Translations under genes and position numbers: made by a program
Shown: one piece after another, positions 6,669-13,827 of the stretch
How positions within the stretch are numbered: position 1 is the stretch's first letter
Layout of the letters: every line of letters starts with the position of its first letter
The notes under the pieces: model-generated
The model's database searches: none
What the model saw: only the letters and a program-made list of their open reading frames with translations
Told to the model about the DNA's origin: nothing
Assembly: GCA_049509675.1 (NCBI GenBank)
Contig: JBEKZQ010000080.1
Location: 1 to 16,440 of the forward strand
Source of the DNA: JBEKZQ01 sp049509675
Lineage (GTDB): Bacteria; Planctomycetota; Planctomycetia; Pirellulales; Thermoguttaceae
DNA: 16,440 nucleotides
Reading direction: 5' to 3'

Positions 6669-6717
6669 GCTTGCGTCTCTTCTCGGGTCGAGTTGATCCT
6701 CGACCACGGGCAGGGCG

Positions 6718-9192
6718 TCAAAAGCAACTTATCCCAAACCAGGCGGGAACGAAATCGTCGCCTGCTTCCGGTCCATCACTCTGGAAACAGAGCGATTGCA
6801 CGCCCGTGAGCGATACCGGGATCTCAGCGGTTCGGATGCCCGAGTCCGCGGAGTGGCGGGCGATGTCCAGGCTGGCGGCCCAGATCGTCTTGCGCCAGCC
6901 CTTGGAGTCGATTGTATCGATCCGGAAACGCGAGGGATGCCCTGGTGGAGTCTCCGCCGGCCCGGTGCAAAGCAGGCCGAAAGCAATTCTCAGCCGGCAG
7001 GCCGGCCCGACAAGCGGAAGGAAGCGGTTCTTCTCGGATACCGGGATGAGAAGCGTTGTCCCTCTGCGAATCGTCAGCGCGGCGCCGCCGGGGACGTTCT
7101 CCCACCGGGTCTTGGGGTCCTCGCGGGAATCGCCCGCCGCGAGTTCGACGAGCCCCACCAGGCCCGGGCGAAACGCCATGGAGGCCGGGCCACACGCGGG
7201 AAAAGTCAGACGGAACAGCCGGACAGATATTTGCGGGTCATAGCACCACTTCCGGTCGGGCGGGAGCAATTGCACCGATTCAACGCCCTTTCCCGTCAGC
7301 AGACGTTGCCAGGCCGGATCGTGCCATGGGGTCGTGGCAAGCCAGCGGAACCAAGTGCTGTCTTCTACGATGGGCGAAAGGAGAAACCCTGCCTTGGCGA
7401 CGGAGGTCACAAGACGGTACCGGACTTTTTGGCCGTCGCGCAACGCGGTTTCCATCCAGATCAGCGGGGGCTCGTAGGCGGCTGCGAAGATTTTTCCGGC
7501 AACCGTTGGTCGAACGGAAATCTCGACCCAAATCGGTCCCTCTTCCGGTCCGGGAAGTTCTAAATGCGATCCGAAGCCAATCGTCGCTTGTTGCAGGGGC
7601 GTCAATTCGTAGCGCCGCGGTTGCGCGCTATGCTTGAGGAGCAGGAATCGCAGGTCACGGCCCGGCGGCAGGACCGACTCGACTTCGTAGCGCGTAAGCA
7701 GTTCGGGCCAGGAGAGCCCGTCTTCCTGGGTCGGGAAGTGATCATCCATCGAAACTATGTCGAAGAGAACCCGATCCGGCGCCCTGGGACCGCAGAGATG
7801 ATCGGCATTGAGCCTGGCCAACCGCGGTGTGGAAGCTGAATAGCTTGAAATCACCGGACGCGGTTGACACTTGACTCCCTGCGCGGCAGGCACCGCGATC
7901 GCGCCGGGGTACGCGTCGAACGTACCCTCCGCAACCGGCAGCGGATAATCGCGACATATGGCTGCGACGGCAGCCTCGTGCAACTCTCCACGGCTCGCGG
8001 GCTTGCTGCCGGGCGGGGAGAATGCCTCGCTGTCGTGCGACGCCTGCTTCCTATCAAGGCCAAGGAGATTTTGCCGATAGAGGATGCATTTTGGAACCAG
8101 GAGCGAGGCGGCCAGTATGACGAACAAGGGATGCACGAGTCGAGCCTGCGGCCGCCATGAGAGCGGCAGGATGAGCAGGCTGAGCGCCGAGAGGGCCACG
8201 ACAGTCCTCGCATGTCCCGCATCGAAACGGATCAGGCAATGCTTGACGATCAGAAGAGTGAGAAAGCTGAAACCTGCCAGCGGAATCAAAGACCATTTGC
8301 CGCGGCGACGCCATTCACTCCACATCAGCGGGACCCAGAACAGCGCCGCCAGCGCCAGCACCGCGAGCAGATCGGCTGGTGGGGCTTCACGGGCCAAGGC
8401 GGAATACCCGCCTGCGAACTCCAGCGCGTTGCTCACGAAGGGAAGGAACGTCTTGACGGGTTGCCCGGCGAGCATCCAAAAGAAGAGCGTTTCGGCCGCG
8501 AAGATTGCCACAATCCAGGGGATCCGCTTCTTCCGCAGTAGTTCATCCAGGGCGATCGTCGTCACGAACGCGACTGCCAGGACAAAGGAAGTGAACTTCG
8601 TCAAACCGATGAAGGCGGAGGAGAGGATCAGCCCCTGCCTGCCTAAACGCATCCACTTCGATTCTATACGGCTTGCCAACGAGACGCCCGGAGCGTCAGA
8701 TTGCCGATTTTCCCCATCGAATTCAGGGAAGAAGTGATCGATGACGATGAAAGACAGCAGAACAACGAAGAACACGTCGAAGTGAACGCTTGCCATGAAG
8801 ACCACACAAGCGCAAACGATGCACACCATCAGCGGATTGTCGCGCCATACGCGTTTCGCAAGTATCCACACCCACGCGAAGAACCAAAGTGTCAGGACAG
8901 TCTGAATACCGACCGTGAACCCGTACAGCGCCGGGTGGTAGATATTCTGGGTGATAAATCCCCAGGGGCCGTAGCTGAAGACGAAATCCGTGCCGAACGG
9001 CGTCTTGGTCAGGAACGCATCCTGAAGTCCGCGCTGCCAACTGGCCTCGTGGTCGGCGCGGATGTAACTGCATGACCAAGGGGCCAGGATCCACAGCGCG
9101 TAGGCGAAGATGAGGACAAATCCCCCCCACCACTCCAACTTGCGCGTTAGCGACCGATCGACTTCAGGTACTGACTGCTCACTGGAAAGCAT
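6718..9192 (-). CDS. Large multi-pass membrane protein with C-terminal extracytoplasmic region, unknown function
   Basis: An 824-residue protein. After a short polar start comes a first hydrophobic helix (WGGFVLIFAYALWILAPW, about 25-42), then the loop RADHEASWQRGLQDAF and the phrase FGTDFVFSYGPWGFITQN. The latter resembles the '(F)G-D-VF-YGP-GF' signature of uncharacterised polytopic bacterial proteins. About ten further hydrophobic segments run to roughly residue 375. From there to the C-terminus the chain is soluble, with beta-rich stretches and a final WFGISCF. An acidic first loop after TM1 and many TM helices recall GT-C glycosyltransferases, but no diagnostic motif was found, so catalysis is not claimed. 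The gene stands alone. The ATG at 9192 has only a weak ribosome-binding site (GAGGG). Confidence 0.75.
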   Translation of the reverse strand: MLSSEQSVPEVDRSLTRKLEWWGGFVLIFAYALWILAPWSCSYIRADHEASWQRGLQDAFLTKTPFGTDFVFSYGPWGFITQNIYHPALYGFTVGIQTVLTLWFFAWVWILAKRVWRDNPLMVCIVCACVVFMASVHFDVFFVVLLSFIVIDHFFPEFDGENRQSDAPGVSLASRIESKWMRLGRQGLILSSAFIGLTKFTSFVLAVAFVTTIALDELLRKKRIPWIVAIFAAETLFFWMLAGQPVKTFLPFVSNALEFAGGYSALAREAPPADLLAVLALAALFWVPLMWSEWRRRGKWSLIPLAGFSFLTLLIVKHCLIRFDAGHARTVVALSALSLLILPLSWRPQARLVHPLFVILAASLLVPKCILYRQNLLGLDRKQASHDSEAFSPPGSKPASRGELHEAAVAAICRDYPLPVAEGTFDAYPGAIAVPAAQGVKCQPRPVISSYSASTPRLARLNADHLCGPRAPDRVLFDIVSMDDHFPTQEDGLSWPELLTRYEVESVLPPGRDLRFLLLKHSAQPRRYELTPLQQATIGFGSHLELPGPEEGPIWVEISVRPTVAGKIFAAAYEPPLIWMETALRDGQKVRYRLVTSVAKAGFLLSPIVEDSTWFRWLATTPWHDPAWQRLLTGKGVESVQLLPPDRKWCYDPQISVRLFRLTFPACGPASMAFRPGLVGLVELAAGDSREDPKTRWENVPGGAALTIRRGTTLLIPVSEKNRFLPLVGPACRLRIAFGLLCTGPAETPPGHPSRFRIDTIDSKGWRKTIWAASLDIARHSADSGIRTAEIPVSLTGVQSLCFQSDGPEAGDDFVPAWFGISCF

Positions 9193-9351
9193 TTGTGGGG
9201 GCCCTCTATCATGTCATCATGGTTATTCACCGCACGATGACTCACTTTGTTTTCCCGGACGAACCGCGCAGTGCCCGAACCAGCAACTGTTGCCCCAGGA
9301 CCCGCCGGGCCCAAGGCATCTTAGCAGGCGCCGCCTGGCACGGCAACGATA

Positions 9352-9380
9352 ATTATAATGTGTCTGCAATTCAGACATAA
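9352..9380 (-). promoter_or_regulatory. Candidate promoter with internal palindrome upstream of the large membrane-protein gene
   Basis: The minus strand carries a consensus TATAAT (9357-9352) with a weak TTATGT 17 bp upstream (9380-9375). Between them lies the palindrome TGTCTG-CAATT-CAGACA (plus strand 9361-9377). The gene start is about 160 bp away. The intergenic stretch 9193-9459 holds nothing else recognisable. Confidence 0.3.
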
Positions 9381-9459
9381 GTCGGTGTGTGACCAAACTT
9401 CTTGGCGGCCTCAAATCTGAAATCGGTTGCCTGGCAGGCGGCAGATTTGAAATAGTTTT

Positions 9460-9728
9460 TCACTCGGCCGGCCAGGTGCCCTTGTCCTTGAGGAACTCTC
9501 GGGCGACGTCCATCAGCGCGGCATCGATCTTCGGCAAGCCCCGATTGTTGACGTGGATGTGATCGACAAAGTCGGCGTCCGTCAAGAGGTCGCTGCAATC
9601 GATCAGGCGAAAGCCGTTGGCCGCGCAGAATTCCTCGATCATCGCCCGATAGGCCGGCGGATACGGAAGCTGCTTGTGCCAACTGGCCAGGGGCAGCAGG
9701 ACGACGGCGAACTGCGTCTTTTCGCGCA
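9460..9728 (-). pseudogene. C-terminal fragment of an SGNH/GDSL hydrolase, truncated by the repeat
   Basis: About 88 residues remain, from about EKTQFAVVLLPLASWHKQL to KGTWPAE. The piece contains the last block of the SGNH hydrolase fold: a strand, a helix with CAANGFRLIDCSDLL, then DFVDHIHVNNRGLPKID. That phrase is the Asp-x-x-His catalytic block (D-H-I-H region) near the C-terminus. The nucleophile Ser, Gly and Asn blocks are absent because the sequence changes into dispersed repeat copy 3 at about 9729. The frame stays open through the repeat to 9894, but that part is repeat-derived and not protein-like. On the far side of the repeat is the end of mbfA, so the 5' part of the esterase is gone, not just displaced. 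It is almost certainly non-functional. Confidence 0.75.
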
Positions 9729-9961
9729 GGGTGCCACTGGCTCCGTAGGGTGCCACTGGCTCCGCCAGTGCTCTTGTATGCCGGTTCTTGCAGCATTGAG
9801 TCGCCGGAAACCTCGCCGCGTGGTTCGTCGGCGAAACTGGAATCTGTTCGCGGCGCGGAACGGTTGTGGGCGGCCGACCTCTCTCGCACGCCACTATTTT
9901 GGCAACTTCTCACCGCAAGAGCCCTCCGAAAGAACACTGGCAAAGCCAGTGGCAGCCGGCG
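9729..9961. repeat. MITE-like dispersed repeat, copy 3 (complete, with duplicated left end)
   Basis: The full element spans 9748-9961 and matches copy 1 closely, including both hairpin ends and the trailing GCAGCCGGCG. It is preceded by a 19-bp partial second copy of its own left end (9729-9747, GGGTGCCACTGGCTCCGTA). It joins the SGNH hydrolase fragment on one side and lies 12 bp from the mbfA stop codon on the other. Confidence 0.85.
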
Positions 9962-9973
9962 TGAGGTGGCGTC

Positions 9974-10948
9974 TTACGAATTGCCGATGAGGATGCCGGC
10001 CAGGAAAACCAGCGTCCCGCCCACGACGACCTGAAAGACCGTGGTGCTGAAGCGGCTCTCCATGTAGCGGTTGCGGATCCAGGCGATCGCCAGCAGTTCG
10101 ACCACGACGACGAACGTGGCAATGGCCGTGGCGGTCCAGAAATGCGGAATGAGGAAGGGCAGGGCGTGGCCGATGCCGCCGGTGAAGGTCATCAAGGCGC
10201 AGACCAGGCCGCGGAGGTAGGGCCGTCCCCGCCCCGTCAAGCTGCCATCGTCGGAAAGGGCCTCGGCAAAACCCATGCTGATGGCCGCCCCCACCGAAGC
10301 CGCCAGGCCCACGAGGAAGGTGGACCACGTGGCCGAAGCCGGCGATAAGCGGTGCGTGGCGAAGGCCGCGGCAAACAGCGGGGCCAAGGTCGAGACCGAG
10401 CCGTCCATCAGCCCCACCAGCCCCGGCTGGATGACTTGCAGTACGAACAGTTGCCGCGCCACCCGCGCTTCCTGCTCCTGTTCGCTCTCGGGCTGCTGGT
10501 CGGGATCGAACCGGCTGCTGCGCGTTTCGTGCAGACGTTCGGCCTCGGCCAGATCGCCGAGGAGTTGGCGCAAGTCGGCGTCGGTGGCCGCTTGGGCGGC
10601 CCGGCTGTAGAACCGCTGGGTCTCCAGTTCCATCATGGCCACCTGCCGCCGGACCCGCTGCACGTCCCAGGGTTGGGCCGAGGCCATCGAGGGGCGGCGC
10701 ACGAAGCCCTGCACGTCCTGCGGTCGCAACAGCGGAATTTCTTGTCCGTATTTCCGCTGGAAGAGCTCGATCAGCAGGTGCCGGTGCGTATCTTCGTCGC
10801 GGCGCATCTCGTCCAGCTCGGCCGCCGCCTTGGGGTAGTTGGGGCGTAACAGCCGGGCGAACTCCTGCAGGATCCGCGCGTCCTCTTCTTCCAGCGAAAT
10901 CGCCAGGGCCACCACTTCCGCCGGCGACAACTCTTTGAAACGCTTCAT
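9974..10948 (-). CDS. mbfA: Membrane-bound ferritin MbfA (ferritin-like plus VIT1 iron/manganese exporter)
   Basis: A 324-residue two-domain protein. Residues 1 to about 155 form a ferritin-like/erythrin domain with the expected metal ligands: SLEEEDARI, RRDEDTHRHLL, MMELETQRFYSRAA and LAEAERLHE. The C-terminal part (about 170-324) is a VIT1-type membrane domain with QPGLVGLMDGSVSTLAPLFAA, TFLVGLAASVGAAISMGFAEA, GHALPFLIPHFWTATAIA, NRYMES and the terminal FLAGILIGNS. Alphaproteobacterial MbfA with this architecture exports iron from the cytoplasm and protects against iron and peroxide stress, and the wording of the VIT part is very close to it. It follows the alpha/beta-hydrolase gene by 55 bp on the same strand, so they may be co-transcribed, without an obvious functional link. 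No Irr- or Fur-type box was recognised. The ATG at 10948 lacks a strong ribosome-binding site. Confidence 0.93.
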   Translation of the reverse strand: MKRFKELSPAEVVALAISLEEEDARILQEFARLLRPNYPKAAAELDEMRRDEDTHRHLLIELFQRKYGQEIPLLRPQDVQGFVRRPSMASAQPWDVQRVRRQVAMMELETQRFYSRAAQAATDADLRQLLGDLAEAERLHETRSSRFDPDQQPESEQEQEARVARQLFVLQVIQPGLVGLMDGSVSTLAPLFAAAFATHRLSPASATWSTFLVGLAASVGAAISMGFAEALSDDGSLTGRGRPYLRGLVCALMTFTGGIGHALPFLIPHFWTATAIATFVVVVELLAIAWIRNRYMESRFSTTVFQVVVGGTLVFLAGILIGNS

Positions 10949-11003
10949 GGCCGAAAAATCTCTCGCTTCGTCGGGATAAAAATCGGCGCACGCGCCATAG
11001 GCC

Positions 11004-11909
11004 CTACCGAATCATCTTCTGTTCCGCAAGCCACTCCAGCGACCTTCGCTGCCAGGCGTCCCACGCCGGTCCGCGGTATCCGTTGAGTCCGTGGCCGCCC
11101 TGCGGCAGTTCCAGCAGTTTCGCGGCCACGTGATGGGCTTTCAGGGCGTCGCAGAACATGCGGCTGTTCTCCAGCGTCACCGCCGCATCGTCCTTGGCAT
11201 GGGCCAGAAAGGCCGGCGGAGTGCGCTCGGTGACTTGCTTCTCGTTGGAGAACAGTTCCACGAGCGCGGCCGTAGGATGCGGTCCCAACAGGTTCTCCTT
11301 CGACCCGCCGTGGGTCTTCTCTCCCATGGTAATCACCGGATAGACGAGCACGCCAAAATCGGGCCGGCAACTGGCGCGCTGGATCGGGTCGGCCGCGTGC
11401 GGGTCGCCGGCGTCGAAGTGGGTACACGCCGTGGCCGCCAGATGTCCGCCCGCCGAGAAGCCGATGATGCCGATGCGGGCCGGATCGATGTGCCATTGCC
11501 GTGCGCCGGCGCGAACGGTGCGGATGGCGCGTTGCGCGTCGAGCAAGGGCACCATCGGCCGGCCGTGCGGCAGCCGATACTCCAGCACGATGCCGGCGAT
11601 GCCGTGCCGATTCAACCACTCGGCAATGCCATGCCCTTCGGGACCGGCCACGAGGCCGCCGTAGCCGCCGCCCGGACAGATGACCACGGCAGCGCCATTG
11701 GCCTTTTCCGCGGCGGGCAGATGGATGGTGATGGCCGCATCGGCCGCTTCGAAGCGTCCCTCGCCCAGCGGAGCCCGGCCCTTCCACAGCGACAACTTGG
11801 CAAGGGGCGTCGTCTGCGCGGCGGCAACGCTCCAGGCCGACGCCGCCAACGCCATCACGGCGAGGAAAAACATCGAGCGGAACCAAAGCGAAGGGCGAAC
11901 TCGCGGCAT
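11004..11909 (-). CDS. Secreted alpha/beta-hydrolase (acetyl-xylan-esterase-like, BD-FAE type)
   Basis: A 301-residue exported hydrolase. The signal peptide is MPRVRPSLWFRSMFFL followed by AVMALAASAWSVAAA. The oxyanion loop is CPGGGYGG. The nucleophile elbow is GFSAGGH (Ser152), the acid is in HAKDDAAV (Asp240/241), and the His is in QGGHGLNGY (His273). This layout is that of the esterase/lipase-like family annotated as endo-1,4-beta-xylanase B-like or acetyl xylan esterase. It probably removes acetyl or feruloyl groups from plant or algal polysaccharides; the exact substrate is not determinable. The start at 11909 is chosen because AAGGAG lies 7 nt upstream and a signal peptide follows. The frame is open to 12071, but those 54 codons are not protein-like and run into a decayed repeat. 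Confidence 0.88.
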   Translation of the reverse strand: MPRVRPSLWFRSMFFLAVMALAASAWSVAAAQTTPLAKLSLWKGRAPLGEGRFEAADAAITIHLPAAEKANGAAVVICPGGGYGGLVAGPEGHGIAEWLNRHGIAGIVLEYRLPHGRPMVPLLDAQRAIRTVRAGARQWHIDPARIGIIGFSAGGHLAATACTHFDAGDPHAADPIQRASCRPDFGVLVYPVITMGEKTHGGSKENLLGPHPTAALVELFSNEKQVTERTPPAFLAHAKDDAAVTLENSRMFCDALKAHHVAAKLLELPQGGHGLNGYRGPAWDAWQRRSLEWLAEQKMIR

Positions 11910-12011
11910 GGTGTTCTCCTTGAGCGTGTGGGAGGGTGCGGAGGCAGGGCCAAGTCTGGTCGGCTGGAAACAGCGGCCCGAAGGGCGGCGATTTCCTCCC
12001 AACCAAGCATG

Positions 12012-12123
12012 TTGTAGCAGCCGTCGGCGGCTCTGTCTACCTGTGTACCCCGGTGCGTGCGGGTTAGGCAATTTCTAGCCGCAAGAGCCCGTCGAACGAA
12101 CACGGGCAAGGGGCGTGCCACCC
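12012..12123. repeat. Decayed copy 4 of the MITE-like repeat (right half)
   Basis: The section from about 12066 (GGCAATTTCTAGCCGCAAGAG, interrupted matches) to 12118 aligns by eye with the right part of copies 1 and 3 (GGCAACTTCTCACCGCAAGAG). It continues GAACACGGGCAAGG in place of GAACACTGGCAAAG and ends GTGCCACC. The part before it (12012-12065) is only loosely similar. It sits between the divergent hydrolase and csrA genes. The rest of this 315-bp gap shows no gene. Confidence 0.6.
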
Positions 12124-12224
12124 TACGCAACGGAAAGCTAATTCTTTCCTCACCGTGCCGTGACTGTGCCGTGCTAGCATTCAGCCGGGTCGAATCGGCC
12201 TTGCACGCGCGGAGGAGAGAAACA

Positions 12225-12419
12225 ATGTTGGTCTTAAGCCGAAGGTCAGGCGAGCGCGTCTTCGTAGGAGGGGATGTCGAGATCGTGGTGCTCGAGATCC
12301 GCGGCGATCGGGTGAAGTTGGGCTTTCGTGGTCCCGGCCGGATACCGATCTATCGCAGCGAGGTCTGCGAAAGGAAGCCCGGTTGCTTTCCCGCCCTCGA
12401 AGAAGCCGAGTGCGCATGA
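12225..12419 (+). CDS. csrA: Carbon storage regulator CsrA
   Basis: A 64-residue CsrA/RsmA RNA-binding protein, which binds GGA-containing hairpins in mRNA leaders to repress or stabilise translation. The sequence MLVLSRRSGERVFVGGDVEI, VVLEIRGDRVKLGFRGP and IPIYRSEV matches the whole five-strand fold, keeping the N-terminal Leu4 and the RNA-contacting Arg of 'YRSEV' (Arg44 in E. coli). The tail is unusual in holding three Cys in its last 15 or so residues. The ATG at 12225 has a strong ribosome-binding site (GGAGGAG, 7 nt upstream); the frame is open upstream but not conserved. On the opposite strand the extended sedolisin reading frame covers nearly all of this gene. No FliW or flagellar neighbour is in view. 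The direct repeat GTGCCGTGACT/GTGCCGTGCTA about 60 bp upstream could be regulatory, but this is unsupported. Confidence 0.95.
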   Translation: MLVLSRRSGERVFVGGDVEIVVLEIRGDRVKLGFRGPGRIPIYRSEVCERKPGCFPALEEAECA

Positions 12420-13811
12420 AGTGACAGCCTGGGGCCAAGGGGACAGGTCCATGTTTTCGGTCAACGACTGGTTGGCCGAGGTAACGCCGTCTCGCCGAAA
12501 AATGGACCAGTCCCCAGTCGGCGGCGAAGGCAAGGACGGAGCAAAGATCGCAACATTGCGTCCGGGTGAAATCGCACTGACCGCGTCGCTGGACGCAATC
12601 AAGTCGGGGATCAGCCGAGCGGCGGCGGGGCTGCCCAGTCCGGTGGCCAGATCATAGCCCGGACCGGCCGCAAACCCATTCATTCCGGTCGCCACGTCGT
12701 GGAAAGCGCTGGCGGGAAGTCGGTACAGATCGGCCGGCGCCGACCGCAGCGGCCCGACGTGGCCCAGAACCCGGCCTTGGTCCACCAGCGCAAAGATGCC
12801 CGCCCATTGCGGCGTGCCCGCGCTGGTGCCGCCCAGTTCCAGCCATCCGCCCGCATCGCCGAGAGTATCGTAAACGGCAAAGCCGTTGTTCGGATCGGCG
12901 GCGTAGGCGATGTCCGGAATGGTGCGCTCTCCGCTGCGTTGCACCTGTGCCTGGTAGCCGGGTTCGAGCTCGAACATGCTCCAACCGCCGCCGCCGTGGC
13001 ACCACGCGCTCTCGCTGCGATAGGTCCCGGCCGCACCGAGCGTCTTGAGCGAGGTGCCGCCGACCGCCACCACGGCCGGTGAAAAGGCCGGCCAGCAACC
13101 CGGCACTCCGTCGTCGCCCGCCGAGCTGACGAACGTCACGCCGGCATGTCCGGCCGGCGTGGTGAAATAGCCGTCCAAGCCGGTTTCCTCGGGAAACTCG
13201 CTGGTGCCCCAGCTCATGGAAACGACGGAAACACCCGGTTGCCGCCGGGCGTAATCGACCGCCGTGAGCAGATCGAGCAGATTATCCGACTGTGCCTCGA
13301 CCAGGAGGATATTGGCGCCCGGGGCCACGGCATGGGCCCATTGGACGTCCAGCGCGGTTTCCACCGCCCAGTCGGCCGAGGCCGGAGGATACTGTCCGCC
13401 ACCCGCCTGGTCGACTTTCTTGAAACTGGGCGGATCGGGAAGTTGGAACTGCTGATCGAAGACGTGCAGGTCGGCGGCAATGGCCGGATCATCGTATGCG
13501 GTGATTACGGCGATGGTCTGGCCGCTGCCGTCCAGCACGGCACTGCCGGCGCCGGCCGGCAGGTGCGACGGCGTCTGGCCCAGCCCGTAGGCCCGGCTGA
13601 CTTGGGCCGGCGTCAGATATCCCTGTCCGGCAATTGCCTTGGCCCAGGCGATTTGCGGCCGCGCCGTCAAGGCATTAAGGCCCGCGGCGGAGAGCAGTGC
13701 CCGGGACTCCAACGGCTCGACCATCAGGACGCGCGGTTCGCATCGCCGTGCTCCGCCCGGCCGCACTTTGCCTGCCGCCCGAGAACGACCGCCACGCAAG
13801 AATCCCAACAT
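12246..13811 (-). CDS. Secreted serine-carboxyl peptidase (sedolisin, S53) with LEPR-XLL-like N-terminus
   Basis: The open frame encodes 521 residues. A basic N-terminus leads to VEPLESRALLSA, the planctomycete-type LEPR-XLL export motif. YLTPAQVSRAYGL is the usual start of a mature sedolisin. The S53 catalytic set is intact: Glu151 and Asp155 in WAVETALDVQW, oxyanion Asp233 in SSAGDDG, and Ser330 in GGTSAGTPQWAG. FHDVATGMNGF and GPGYDLATGLGSP give the C-terminal calcium site. No activation prodomain is visible. The natural protein should end soon after PAAARLIPDLI; the last 100 or so residues come from a REPIN-like insertion (12439-12515) and then the antisense of csrA. The start has AGGAG 6 nt upstream and lies 16 bp after the porin stop codon, so the two genes form an operon. 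It degrades proteins outside the cytoplasm; the substrate is unknown. Confidence 0.88.
   Translation of the reverse strand: MLGFLRGGRSRAAGKVRPGGARRCEPRVLMVEPLESRALLSAAGLNALTARPQIAWAKAIAGQGYLTPAQVSRAYGLGQTPSHLPAGAGSAVLDGSGQTIAVITAYDDPAIAADLHVFDQQFQLPDPPSFKKVDQAGGGQYPPASADWAVETALDVQWAHAVAPGANILLVEAQSDNLLDLLTAVDYARRQPGVSVVSMSWGTSEFPEETGLDGYFTTPAGHAGVTFVSSAGDDGVPGCWPAFSPAVVAVGGTSLKTLGAAGTYRSESAWCHGGGGWSMFELEPGYQAQVQRSGERTIPDIAYAADPNNGFAVYDTLGDAGGWLELGGTSAGTPQWAGIFALVDQGRVLGHVGPLRSAPADLYRLPASAFHDVATGMNGFAAGPGYDLATGLGSPAAARLIPDLIASSDAVSAISPGRNVAIFAPSLPSPPTGDWSIFRRDGVTSANQSLTENMDLSPWPQAVTSCALGFFEGGKATGLPFADLAAIDRYPAGTTKAQLHPIAADLEHHDLDIPSYEDALA
12439..12515. repeat. REPIN-like inverted repeat inside the sedolisin 3' end
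   Basis: The left arm (12439-12460) starts GGGGACAGGTCCATG and ends TTTTCGG. The right arm (12495-12515) is its complement with one mismatch and one bulged base. The 77-nt element can form a long hairpin. It shares GGGGACAGG arm ends with 3598-3681. It starts 19 bp after the csrA stop codon and interrupts the last part of the sedolisin frame. Confidence 0.8.
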
Positions 13812-13827
13812 CGCATTCTCCTATCGG

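Noticed and set aside
5388..9961. CRISPR array as an explanation for the repeated sequence
   Set aside because: Copies are about 210 bp, irregularly spaced by kilobases, with genes between them and no cas genes.
9894..10991. 365-codon frame on the minus strand
   Set aside because: Out-of-frame shadow of mbfA, running on into the repeat; the real frame gives perfect MbfA motifs.
10945..12006. 353-codon frame on the minus strand
   Set aside because: Out-of-frame shadow of the alpha/beta-hydrolase; Arg/Gly/Pro-rich with no signal peptide or motif in this frame.
11091..12017. 308-codon frame on the plus strand
   Set aside because: Antisense of the alpha/beta-hydrolase gene, which has signal peptide, catalytic triad and ribosome-binding site.
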